The notes beneath the pieces are model-generated. The model was not told where the DNA came from and did no database searches. It saw only the letters and a program-made list of their open reading frames with translations. 64,000 bases of DNA, taken from contig JAOANR010000014.1 of NCBI GenBank assembly GCA_030278955.1, forward strand, positions 24,740,068 to 24,804,067. The letters run 5' to 3'. The position numbers and the translations under genes are program-made. This document shows, piece by piece, positions 31,631 through 41,310 of the stretch. Within the stretch, counting starts at the first letter, position 1. Every line of letters starts with the position of its first letter. Origin of the DNA: Hygrophila difformis. Its lineage: Eukaryota > Streptophyta > Magnoliopsida > Lamiales > Acanthaceae.

Positions 31631-33562
31631 TTATGTCCCCATAACTGTGTCGGTGTCGGTTTGGAACAATGTTGGGTAGCGTTCTCTCATGTAGGATTCT
31701 ACCTCCCAAGTTGCCGTCTCACTTTCGTGGTTCGACCAAAGAACCTTGATCATTTTGACGGTTTTGTTCCTCGTTACTCGCTCCTTAGTGTCCAGAATTC
31801 GCACTGGGACTTCTTCATAAGTCAGATCCTCATCGAGTTCGATTACTTCCGGTTGAAGTACATGTGTCGGGTCCGGCACATACTTCTTTAGTTGTGAGAC
31901 ATGGAAGACATTATGAACTCGATCTAGTTGTGGCGGTAAAGCCAGTCGGTAGGCCAAATTCCCGACTCGTTCTAGAATCTCGTAAGGTCCTATGTATCGA
32001 GGACTCAACTTTCCTTGTTTGCCAAAGCGCATCACCCCCTTCATGGGTGATATCTTTAGCATGACCCTATCTCCCACTTGAAATTCTAGGTCTCTTCGTC
32101 TCACGTCAGCGTAACTCTTCTGACGGTCTTGAGCGGGTCTCATTTTTCCTTGAATCACTTTGATTTGTTGAGCCATGTCTTCGATAAGTTGTGGTCCCAC
32201 TACCACTGACTTATTGTTTTCTTCCCAGCTCAACGGGCTTCGGCACTTTCGTCCATACAACGCCTCGAATGGTGCCATGCCAATACTAGAATGGTAGCTA
32301 TTATTATAAGAAAATTCGATTAGGGGTAAATGGGATTCCAAATTTCCCTTAAATTCCAACACGCATGCTCTCAGCATGTCTTCTAGTGTTTGGATTGTTC
32401 TCTCGGTTTGACCATCCGTCATCGGGTGGAATGCGGTGCTCATTTTGATTTGAGTACCGAGAGCTTTTTGTAACTCCGTCCAAAAGTGAGAGACAAATCT
32501 ACTGTCTCTATCGGAAATGATGTCATGTGGTACTCCATGTCGTCGTACCACATTATCAATGTAGGCTCGGGCCAATTGGTCCATAGTCCATGTGTCCTTC
32601 ATCAGGATAAATATGGTTGTCTTCGTTAGCCTATCTCCAATCACCCAAATCTTGTTCATGCCGTTCGGTGATCGGGGTAATCCCTAGACAAAATCTATTG
32701 AGATGCTATCCCACTTCCAACTTGGAATCTCTAGTGGTTGCATCAGTCCTATGGGTTTATGTCGCACTGCCTTAACCCTTTGGCAGGTGAGACATTTTGC
32801 CACGAAGTCTACCACTTCCTTCTTCATTCCCGGCCACCAATAGATCTTCTTTAGATCTTTGTAAAGCTTATCGCCTCCGGGATGCACTGAGTATGGCGTG
32901 TTGTGCCCTTCCTCCATCAACCTTCGCTTCAACTCGGCACACTTTTGAGGCACACACCATCTCCCTTTGAAGCGAATGCTTCCATCCTCGTGGACAGCAA
33001 ATCCTATTGCCCTCCCCTCGGTAATGTACCCCTTTATCTTCTCCAATTTCGCGTCGCCCGGTTGGGCCAGTCGAATTTCATCCAATGTTGGAGTTTCTAC
33101 GATCATGGCATTGATCGTGTCACTCACTGTGCCCGGATGCACAAGTTCCACGTCCAATCTCGCTAAATCCATGTATAATTCCGGCGGAATTACCAACGAG
33201 TTCATCACGTGTTGGGTTTTCCGACTTAGGGCATCGGCTACCACATTCGCCTTCCCCTCGTGGTAGGCTATCTCCAAATCATAGTCCTTAATAAGTTCCA
33301 ACCACCTTTGCTGTCTCAAATTCCAACCACCTGCATGCGGGCACTCTGCTCGACGATGCCCCACCTCGTGACAAGTCCAACAATGGTGCACCGGTCGTCC
33401 ATCGGGGTTAACCTCACGAACAGGTAGCGGTGCACGGCCACCACCCCTGTCCACATCAGCACGGCCACCATTACGGCGACCCCTAACAGCAGGCTGACCC
33501 CTCTGATCGCCGCCCCTATGTCTCTCACGGCCTGGTCCCTGTGCCTTTTCCTGCTTTGCCAC
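31631..33562 (-). pseudogene. Second B pol fragment, fused in frame to element A gag
   Basis: Downstream part (31631-32659) is an open frame of 342 residues from MNKIWVIGDRLTK through the integrase core to the chromodomain-like tail, carrying CAG where the first copy has TAG. A stop near 32682 separates it from 32684-33562, a 292-residue open frame. That frame starts in element A gag with Arg/Gly-rich sequence and zinc knuckle CWTCHEVGHRRAEC, crosses a deletion junction near 33324 and continues in frame into B RNase H ([24 protein letters not shown]) and the integrase zinc site. A chimera made by deletion, with no RT or protease. Confidence 0.9.
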
Positions 33563-34410
33563 TGCTGGCGTTCCTCAGCCCTGATCTCCTCCATATAAAG
33601 TGCCTGATCAAATGCCTCAGATAGCGTATCATATGCTCTGTACCCAAATGGAGACTTGATCTCCGCCTTGAGACCCGCAATAACGCGACGGACCTCATCC
33701 CTACCTATCGGCATGACTTCCGGAGCATATCTCATCAGCTCCACGAACTTCCTATGATATGCTATCACACTCATGTTCTCTGCCTGTCGGAGACCCAAAT
33801 TCCACTTTCTTCGCCTGAAGAACATGTGGAGGGTAGAAGTGGGAGCTGAGGGCCTCTGTGAACTGATCCCAGTTGAACCCGGGCCTAGTGACTAGGTTAT
33901 TCTCGTGGGTTCTCCACCAATGCAGTGCTACCACTTCCAAGTAATGGGAAGCCACATAAACCTTTTGATCATCTGGACAGTTAATACTATAGAGAACTCG
34001 ACCCATCTGATATTTCCAGTTCTTAAAATCAGATGGACTAGCACCTCCTGTAAATTTTGGTGGACGATGCTTTGTGGACAGATCCACATAGTCCACATGG
34101 ATTGGAACAGTTGCAGGAGCAGGCTGCACTACTGGCTTGGGTAAAATATAGAATAACTGTGCCAACTGCTGAGCGAATACTATAGGATTGAAGGTAGCTG
34201 CACCTCCCACTGGCTGATTCCCAGGAGGCACTTGAGCAACAGGTGACACCTCCTGTACAGCTGGAGAAGGGGGTAATCCATCATTCCTTGGTTCAACATA
34301 ATCAGGTTGAACCTCCTCACGAACAAAATCCCCAGCCCTATCCCTAATTGGTGGCCCTTGGTTTCTGCAGGGCCTCCCCCATTGTCCAGTACCTCTAGCA
34401 CGGTAAGGAA
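33325..34410 (-). pseudogene. Element A gag, frameshifted
   Basis: Gag domain readable over three frames: HRPPKFTGGASPSDFKNW, VASHYLEVVALHWWRT and FYPPHVLQAKK, then after a shift near 33805 AENMSVIAYHRKFVELMRYA and SPFGYRAYDTLSEAFDQALY, then the zinc knuckle CWTCHEVGHRRAEC in a third frame. The N-terminus is cut by the LINE near 34440. The left edge is the deletion junction with composite B. Confidence 0.85.
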
Positions 34411-34443
34411 CTATTCTGATATGCAAAACAGACACAACATGAA

Positions 34444-37216
34444 TGGTGTTTTGATTGGGAAAACTCAGATGGCATTCGTGCGAGGTAGGCAAATTTTGAA
34501 TGGTGTTTTAGTTGCATCGGAGATCTTTCATTCGACACATAATTCTGGGAGATCGGAGTATGTTATAAAACTGGATTTTGCAAAAGCATACGACAACGTA
34601 TCGTGGGATAGTCTGCTTGGGATTCTAGAGGTTATGAATTTTGAAGACAAGTGGATTTTTTGGATTAAGGAGTGTATTTCAATAGCGGAGGCATCTGTTT
34701 TGATAAACGGTTCACCTACAAAATTTTTTAAGATGTTCAAAGGATTACGGCAAGGAGATCCGCTTTCTCCATATTTGTTCGTATTGGTTGTAGATATATT
34801 GAATAGGTTAATGGCAAAGGCAGTGGACTTAGGAGTTCTGAAGGGGCTGAATGGAGGTGGTTGTGGGCCGATGATCTCACATCTTCAGTACGCGGAGATA
34901 CGGTCATATTTTGTGAAGGGGAGCTCAATCAGGTGATGACAGTAAAAAGAATTCTTAGATGTTTAACTTTGGTGATGGGGTTGAGAATCAACTATGGAAA
35001 AAGTAGCATTTATGGCATCAATTGCTCCATGGAATCGGTTAGAGAAGCTGCGGCTGTTATAGGGTGTAGTGTAGGGTCTTGGCCAATGAAATACTTGGGT
35101 ATACCGATTGGGGGTCGAGTTAATGGGATGGAAATTTGGCAACCGGTCTTGGACAAGGTGGAAAGAAGATTGGCGGGGTGGAAAGGTCGTCTACTATCTC
35201 AGGCGGGATGTCTATGCTTAATCAAATATGTCCTAAGTTGTCTACCTACATATTTTCTGTCAGTTTTTAAAATTCCCAAAGGAGTGGCAGATAAACCGGA
35301 GTAGCTCAAGAGAAGGTTCTAATGGAATGAATGGGAAGGTAACCGAAAGTTGCATTTGGTAAACTGGGATACAATAAATTCCCATAAAGACAATGGAGGC
35401 CTTCAAGTCGGCTGCTCGCTGAAACAAAATTTGGCATTGCTCTTAAAATGGAGATGGCGGTTTGGGACTGAAAGGGCTTTGTGGTTGGAGGTAATTGAAG
35501 CCAAATATTATGGGGATTCAGGAAAGTTATTGCCGGAAGCTAAGATTGATAGATCGGTGTGGGGAAGGATTTGTGGTGCTTGGGAGACGAGTCGAAATGA
35601 GGGGCTGAATGAGGGTTTTAGAGTTCAAGTGGGTAACGGTTGTTTGATAAATTTCTGGCATGACAAATGGACGGAGGGAGGGGTGACATTGAAGATGCTA
35701 TTTCCCCGGTTGTATGCTCTGGCCACGAATAAAAATGGAAGGATTGCAGACTATGGCAGATGGGTTGGTCTGGAATGGGAATGGGACATTAGTTTGAGAA
35801 GAGTACTGTTTGGCTGGGAAGTTGAAGGATGGGACATGTTAATGAACATATTACACAATCAACATATGTGCCGATTTATGAAAGACCGAATGATATGGGA
35901 GAAAGAAAGTAGTGGAAAATTTACAACTAGATCATGTTGGAATCGGGTGGAGGAGGCAGAGTCTGATGTAGGTAGAAGACTATGGCAGCTGCTTTGGAAA
36001 ATTAAGTGCCTCATGAAGGTCAAATTATTGGCATGGAAGGGAGTTCATGGCGCTCTCCCGACCCGAGAAGTATTATCGAAGAGAGGGTGTTTGCAAGGGC
36101 AAAATGATCAATGTCCTCTATGTGAGAGTGAGACCGAGTCTATTAACCATATTTTTTTGTAGATGTTTGGCTGTGGCGAGTATTTGGTATAAAGTGGCAG
36201 AAGGTGTCGGCATATGTTGGGTGATTTCAGGAGATGTTAGGAGTTTGCTAATGTGGTGTTTTGGAAATGCAGTGGGGGTTGGGTGTAGTTATGCTTGGGC
36301 ACTAACAGGTCTAGCTACACTGTGGACGCTATGGAAATTGAGGAATGAAGTAGTCTTCAATGGCAAAGCTTTCGATGGAAACCTTGCATCGGAAGAAATT
36401 CATTGGAGAGCATGTTGCTGGTGGCAAGCTGTGCATATAGGGAGTGATATAACTATGGCAAGTCGTGAAGTCACCTTCCCTGGAGCATTGATAGCAAATA
36501 GTTCTAGGAGGTGTAAGAGACCGAGAATTGGTTTGGTGTGGGAACACCTAAATAAAGGGTGGTGGAAGGTGAATACGGATGGGTCCTCGCTTGGGAATCC
36601 CGGACCCGTAGGGATTGGGGGTGTCATTAGAGACGATATAGGTTCTATCATTTTCTTGTTGTCGGATAGTATTGGAAATGCAGACTCCACTGAGGCGGAG
36701 GTTTCAGCCATTAACCGGGTATGTAGTGCTTTAATCAAGGATCAAGGTTTTTCGCTCCCCAAATTACTTTTTGAATGTAATTCTTCCAACGTCGTGAGCT
36801 GGTTAAGATGCCTAGAAAACATTCCATGGAGACTGAGTAAACTGATGGGACCGAATGTGTAAGTACTGAGAGGGGGAGGAGAGATCCGGGTGCAACACAT
36901 ACTGAGGGAACGTAATGACATTACGGACCATTGGGCTAGATGCGGTGCCAGAGGTGAGGGGAAGATCGAAGAATAGATGTAATTGAAGATGTCACTTGCT
37001 ATGTCTGTGTCTGTGAATGTGTGCTTGTGCTGTTATGGCCTCCAATTATTCTGACTTTTGATGTATTTGTTTTTGGTTGGTTTTCTTGTGCAAACTGGTG
37101 GCGGGGGTATGGGTTCTGGTCAGGGACCGTTTCTTTTTTGTGACAGTTCTGCACAATGTAATGAGGCTGGTTTTTGATACGTTATGGAATGATACAGACT
37201 TTCTAAAAAAAAAATT
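34444..37216 (+). mobile_element. 5'-truncated L1-type LINE with RNase H domain
   Basis: Plus-strand non-LTR retrotransposon starting within the RT domain (MAFVRGRQILNGVL, KLDFAKAYDNVSWDSL, FKGLRQGDPLSPYLFVLV). The rest of RT (KYLGIPIGGRV), a zf-RVT zinc segment (KVKLLAWKGVHGALPTRE, CPLCESETESINHIF) and a C-terminal RNase H (KVNTDGSSLGNPGPVGIGG) follow. A 1-nt deletion at 34891-34900 destroys the YADD catalytic motif; other breaks are a TAG near 35302 and a shift near 36160. The A-run tail is at 37205-37214. AACATGAA occurs on both sides (34436-34443 and 37217-37224), a possible short target duplication in element A's leader. Confidence 0.9.
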
Positions 37217-37512
37217 AACATGAACAAACATATCAGTAGAAAATCACCAACATACATTTTATCATAAATAACTAATAATAGAATACTGAATATCACAAAT
37301 TAAATAAGTAAATAAACAAATATATTCACAATCCTCAATGACTGCCTGACTGGAGTACCATTGTTCTTCCACAATTCTCCAACTGTGGCTCAACCTGGTA
37401 TGCGCAAAACTCAACAAAATAATGATAAGAATGCAATTCTACACTACATGTATCCCCCACACATCGCACCACCAATGTCTACACCAATTTTAATATAATA
37501 AAAAAGCACACA
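37217..37512 (-). other. Leader (5' UTR) of element A
   Basis: AT-rich non-coding sequence between the LINE tail and the primer binding site; in element orientation it lies just downstream of the 5' LTR relic. Confidence 0.7.
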
Positions 37513-37525
37513 GGCTCTGATACCA
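37513..37525 (-). promoter_or_regulatory. Primer binding site of element A
   Basis: Minus-strand TGGTATCAGAGCC, the initiator tRNA-Met type site, three bases from the LTR relic. Confidence 0.9.
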
Positions 37526-37528
37526 CTC

Positions 37529-37562
37529 TGTAACGCCCCAAAAATTGAATCTGGTCGTTACA
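37529..37562 (-). repeat. 34-bp relic of the element A 5' LTR
   Basis: Keeps only the two termini, TGTAACGCCCCAAAAATTG and GGTCGTTACA, of an LTR that is 1.87 kb at the other end. It is followed by the target duplication TGTAC. An internal deletion removed the promoter. Confidence 0.8.
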
Positions 37563-37651
37563 TGTACCGAATTTGAGTTATTAATAGTTTAAAATTTGCA
37601 TTGGCATGCATGCAGAGGAGAAACATTACACTTAAAGAAACGAAGGAAGTA
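37563..37651. mobile_element. Stowaway-like MITE interrupted by element A (right part)
   Basis: Continues the MITE broken at 15197: TGTACCGAATTTGAGTTATT through CATTGGCATGCATGC to AACGAAGGAAGTA. Confidence 0.88.
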
Positions 37652-37862
37652 TTAAAATTAATGTTTCGGTTTAATGGTATACCGAAATGCCGAAAATCTC
37701 GTATGCCCATACCTTTACCGTACCTTTTTTTTGGCATACCTAAATTTTTGTATACGTAAATTTCGACATTCCTACATTTTGATATTTTTTCGGTAATTTT
37801 CGATACGGTATGCTCGGCATATCGAGTTTTCATATTTTTTTCCACCCCTACCTATACTCGCT
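37652..37862. mobile_element. Palindromic MITE, right half
   Basis: GGTATACCGAAATGCCG and CGGTATGCTCGGCATATCG segments, closing with TTTTTCCACCCCTACCTATA, the inverted counterpart of the start at 14658. Confidence 0.6.
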
Positions 37863-37876
37863 CACCCAAAATAAAA

Positions 37877-38140
37877 TACTACCTCCGTTTTTGTGATAGT
37901 GCAACAAAGCACTATTTGCTACTATTTATTGTTTGAGTTTGACTCTAATTTTTATCATAGTTATACAAAGAAAAACATAGTCAAGTGAGATCTCGTTGGA
38001 TTCGTCTCGTCATGTACTTTTTAAATATCAAACTTTTAAAATTTTTACTTATACCGAACTTAAGTTATTAATGGTTCAAAATATGCATTGGACTGCGTGC
38101 ATTTGGTGTTTGTTGCATTATCACAAAAACGGTGGAAGTA
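37877..38140. mobile_element. Stowaway-like MITE (copy 5)
   Basis: TACTACCTCCGTTTTTGTGA and CACAAAAACGGTGGAAGTA are inverted ends between TA dinucleotides, about 264 bp, with the family interior. Confidence 0.88.
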
Positions 38141-38339
38141 CATCTCATCCTACACACCCGTCAAAAAGGCATTGATTAAGAATGTGCATGTAAATATTGG
38201 TGGGCAAAAAATGGGCCCAGTTTCCATTTGGTGGACCAAAATCGAAAATTTGATCTATCATGGTTCAAAAGCGAATTAGACTCCGCCTAAACAGATTATT
38301 AACTTAATATTGAAAAGCATCGAATATTGGATAACAGAG

Positions 38340-38879
38340 TGTTATCACCCAAAAAATATATGACCAGTCCACATTGCTCCATAGGAATTATCGAGCAAAA
38401 ATAAAAAGGCGGATAAGGACTGGCGGCGGTTTCCCCGAGATTGAAGGTGGAGGAACGTGGCATCATAGAGAGTTTGACAGTCTGGCTTGAAGCATTAACC
38501 ACGCTAGCAAAAGAGGGGCGCCACCATCCGGATAAGATTGTGGTGATATTAAGACAGAGCGTCATTGGTGGGACGGTTCCTTGGAGCAGATTAGGGTAAC
38601 GTCTGAATTAAGGCTGGAGAGATGACTCTTTATAAATACTAGTGGCAACATCCAAGAGAGGGGACCTCAACCTCTTCAAAGAGAAGCCACACTTTACATT
38701 TTTTTTCTTTTCTGCAATTTCCTTCCTGTACTTTCATTTTTGTTCTTCCATTCTGCAATTTCATTCCTTTACAGCTTTCTTTAAATTCATGTAATTCCTT
38801 TCCACAATTTTTTGCAAGTTTATTCAAAATTCTTCAATCAAAATAGAGGTTTCTCCCTCACAGAATTTCTTGGTTAACA
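38340..38879 (+). repeat. 5' LTR of the gag-only element
   Basis: TGTTATCACCC to CTTGGTTAACA. TATAAATA at 38631-38638 sets U3 near 290 bp and R-U5 near 215 bp. Confidence 0.95.
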
Positions 38880-38882
38880 AAT

Positions 38883-38900
38883 TGGCACGCCCAGTGGGAC
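38883..38900 (+). promoter_or_regulatory. Primer binding site of the gag-only element
   Basis: TGGCACGCCCAGTGGGAC begins three bases after the LTR and starts with the TGG expected against a tRNA CCA end. It is not the initiator-Met type used by elements A and B; the tRNA was not identified. Confidence 0.7.
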
Positions 38901-38935
38901 ACGAGATTGAGACCATATCCGCTTAAATCCAGTTT

Positions 38936-40582
38936 ATGCAACTTAAATATGGACGAATAGTAAGAGACTTAACTCAAAAATTTGAAGAAATGTCACTAAA
39001 TGAAGACACACCGATTAGAACACTTTCTGAGAACACCGTTGAAACAGCGAGCGCTTCTCAACCACAACAGGGGATTATGCAGATCCCTACACTGACCGAG
39101 CAAATGCGGCTATCGATGATAGAATCGATGGCCGAATTCATACCTTTGCTCACACGACACCTAATGGATGTGTTGCGGCCTGCCATGGCCGACCAGACTG
39201 ACAGGATATGTGGATCCCTGCGTACTTCGCAAAATGGATCTGTTCCAGCAAATGGCACGATTGTGCCACCAAGCATCCCAGTGCCGTATGGCGGCCCGCA
39301 GAGGACTTGGGGGACTACTTTAGGCCAGCCGCCACCCTCGGAGTCCGGAGGCCTGGCGAGTTTGCCCCCATTCCCATCCACTCATGTTTTCACTCCTGCG
39401 GCACTTAGTATGCCAAACTCCTGTTATGCGGCACCTCCCGTGCCGATGTATGCTTCATCAGGCTGTTTGGTAGCGGCGAGCGCTATACCAGGTTGTACAG
39501 CGGTCACGGATGCATTCGGCATGGCATCACGCCAAGCGATGGCGGTGCCCCCAAAACCAAGTTGGATGTCGCCAACGCAAGGGGGGCAGGCACCACAGCC
39601 ATATGGAGTGGCTTGGACACCTTCTACACCTCCCACAGCCGCCATACCAGTACCAACTCCCGTACCGAACCCTAGTTGTATGCAGCCAGCGCTAGGGGGG
39701 CAGACGCCACAGCTATATGGGGTGGAGGCGACACCTGCCACACCAGCCGGCATGCCTCATGCCACACCTCCAGCGGCCTTGCCTCATATGCAGGCACCCG
39801 AAGTGTCACCTGATCAACTTGCAGATATGATGAAGCAGCACTTCGGGATCCAATTAAGGCCGATAGAGCGGCCTACTTACAGAAAGCCCTATCCTGACTG
39901 GGTGGATACGATGCAGCCCTATCCGAGAGGGTTCAAGATGCCCGTATTTACTATGTTCTCGGGGGACGACGGCAAGTCCACTGTAGAGCATGTGGGCAGA
40001 TTCACTGCACAATGCAGTGAGATGGCGGCCAATGATTGGCTGAAGCTGAGGCTGTTCAGTACATCCCTTACTGGACCTGCCTTCGCTTGGTATACATCTT
40101 TGTGGCCTAATTCAATTCAGAGTTGGGCTGATTTGGAGAGAGCCTTCCACGACAGGTTCTACACTCCTTTGACACGTGTCAGTTTAGCAGAGTTAACTAA
40201 TGCTAAACAATTTGCCGATGAAGCGGCGAGCACATTTATCAATAGATTACAGCGGCTTAAGGGCCGATGCGCAATTGCGGTCCCTGATAGGGAGATCGGC
40301 AATATTGCAGTAGCGAATATGTTGCCAAAATTGAAAGAGCATTTAATTGTGCAGGATTGCACTGATCTTGCCCAGCTGGCCGAGAAAGCGGCCCGCTTGG
40401 AAAAGTTCCTTGAGGAACAAGATGAGAAACGTCGACCTACATACGGGTCTACTTTCAATAAGTTGAAATCCGGTAGAGAGGAAGACGAAGCAAGGATGGT
40501 GGCCAATGCAATAACCATAGGTGGTAAAAACCCTGGACAGTGGCTCTCGAACCCATCGACAGCGGCCTTGGAGGCCGAGTAG
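38936..40582 (+). CDS. Gag protein of the gag-only retrotransposon
   Basis: Intact 548-residue frame; the first ATG is used, though MSLNEDTP about 18 residues later is possible. An N-terminal helix-prone region is followed by a long Pro/Ala-rich linker (about residues 90-290) with repeated SWMSPTQGGQAPQPYGV and SCMQPALGGQTPQLYGV units. A retrotransposon-gag domain (about residues 320-500) follows, with FKMPVFTMFSGDDGKSTVEH, LFSTSLTGPAFAWYTSL, WADLERAFHDRFY and FINRLQRLKGRC. It ends in a charged helix. No zinc knuckle is visible, and nothing enzymatic follows. Likely forms the particle that packages the element's RNA; it resembles gag of env-class Ty3-gypsy lineages. Intactness fits recent activity or selection. 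Confidence 0.93.
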   Translation: MQLKYGRIVRDLTQKFEEMSLNEDTPIRTLSENTVETASASQPQQGIMQIPTLTEQMRLSMIESMAEFIPLLTRHLMDVLRPAMADQTDRICGSLRTSQNGSVPANGTIVPPSIPVPYGGPQRTWGTTLGQPPPSESGGLASLPPFPSTHVFTPAALSMPNSCYAAPPVPMYASSGCLVAASAIPGCTAVTDAFGMASRQAMAVPPKPSWMSPTQGGQAPQPYGVAWTPSTPPTAAIPVPTPVPNPSCMQPALGGQTPQLYGVEATPATPAGMPHATPPAALPHMQAPEVSPDQLADMMKQHFGIQLRPIERPTYRKPYPDWVDTMQPYPRGFKMPVFTMFSGDDGKSTVEHVGRFTAQCSEMAANDWLKLRLFSTSLTGPAFAWYTSLWPNSIQSWADLERAFHDRFYTPLTRVSLAELTNAKQFADEAASTFINRLQRLKGRCAIAVPDREIGNIAVANMLPKLKEHLIVQDCTDLAQLAEKAARLEKFLEEQDEKRRPTYGSTFNKLKSGREEDEARMVANAITIGGKNPGQWLSNPSTAALEAE

Positions 40583-41310
40583 TTATTGACTGATGAAGTG
40601 GATGGCGGCCTAGGCAAAGCTGGATGGCGGCTTGGACAAAGGCCAATGGCGGCCAAGCGACACGCGATGGCGGCCTGAAGATCACGGGTGGCGGCCCGGG
40701 CTCCCTTAATGGCGGCTAATGGCTTCACAATGGCGGCCTGTACCATCCAATGAGGATGGCGCCCCAAGTTCAGGTGATGGAGGCACCAGAGTGGCGGCCT
40801 ATGCGTGAGGCACGGCGGCCGTGGGACCCTGGGTGGCGGCGAGCCGGGCTGGCGGCTCAAATGTTGGCGGCCCGTGGACTGGCGGCACATGGGAGGAGCT
40901 GGCGGCGCTGCACTTGGGAGGAGCTGGCGGTGCTCGAACAAGGCTGGCGGCCTAGGTGATGGCGGCGTTCCTCGAGGCAGCGTCGAGATGGTGGCCTGGG
41001 CTGGAGCTGGCGGCGCTCGCGTCAGTGGCGGCCCTCTCGATCAAGGCTGGCGGCCGAGCAGGTTGGCGGCTAGCAGACAGCTGGCGGCGTTCCTAAGTTG
41101 GCGGCCCGGACAATAGGCTGGCGGCTGGCAGCGAAGACCGAGCTGGCGGCGCTGGGATGATTGGCGACACACGTAGGGCTGGCAGCTGATTGCGGGCAGC
41201 GAGCTGCTGGCGGCGGGCGATGACTGGCGGCTGACAGCTGGAGGCTGGCGGCGATGGATCAGCGGCCGGAGCAACCTCAATGGCGGCTGGTGATAGTGCA
41301 TGGAGTGGGT
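40583..41310 (+). repeat. GGCGG-rich phased region of the gag-only element
   Basis: Non-coding GC-rich stretch in which (A/G)TGGCGG recurs at 40602, 40624, 40646, 40667, 40688, 40709 and 40730, steps of 22, 22, 21, 21, 21 and 21 bp, while the intervening bases vary. Further copies continue with 15-35 bp spacing to about 41290. GGCGGCT (the reverse complement of the GCC box AGCCGCC) occurs at 40626, 40711, 40851, 41065, 41120, 41226 and 41282. Short frames across it are chance by-products of the repeat. Confidence 0.9.

Larger units (their letters stand above)
20437..33324 (-). mobile_element. Composite B: LTR - internal - LTR - partial internal, Ty3-gypsy Del/Tekay-like
   Basis: Two related LTRs (20437-22897 and 28818-31387) flank a complete internal region (22898-28817). 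A second, partial internal region (31388-33324) follows the right LTR in the same orientation and stops inside RNase H, where it is joined to element A's gag. Tandem elements sharing an LTR arise by unequal recombination. Here the third LTR, the rest of the second copy and part of A have been deleted. It sits in A's protease region. Confidence 0.85.
15198..37562 (-). mobile_element. Element A: Ty3-gypsy retrotransposon (Del/Tekay-like chromovirus), nested and decayed
   Basis: Minus-strand LTR element. Ends: 3' LTR at 15198-17069 and a 34-bp relic of the 5' LTR at 37529-37562. A tRNA-Met-type primer site (TGGTATCAGAGCC) lies at 37513-37525 and a polypurine tract (AAAGGGGAACGAA, minus) beside the 3' LTR. 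The flanking five bases are TGTAT and TGTAC, an aged target duplication within a MITE. Gag (33325-34410) is separated from protease-RT-RNase H-integrase (17070-20436) by composite B, and the leader is interrupted by a LINE. The C-terminal KVFWSGH...ATWE module is typical of Del/Tekay chromoviruses. Many stops and frameshifts: dead. Confidence 0.88.
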
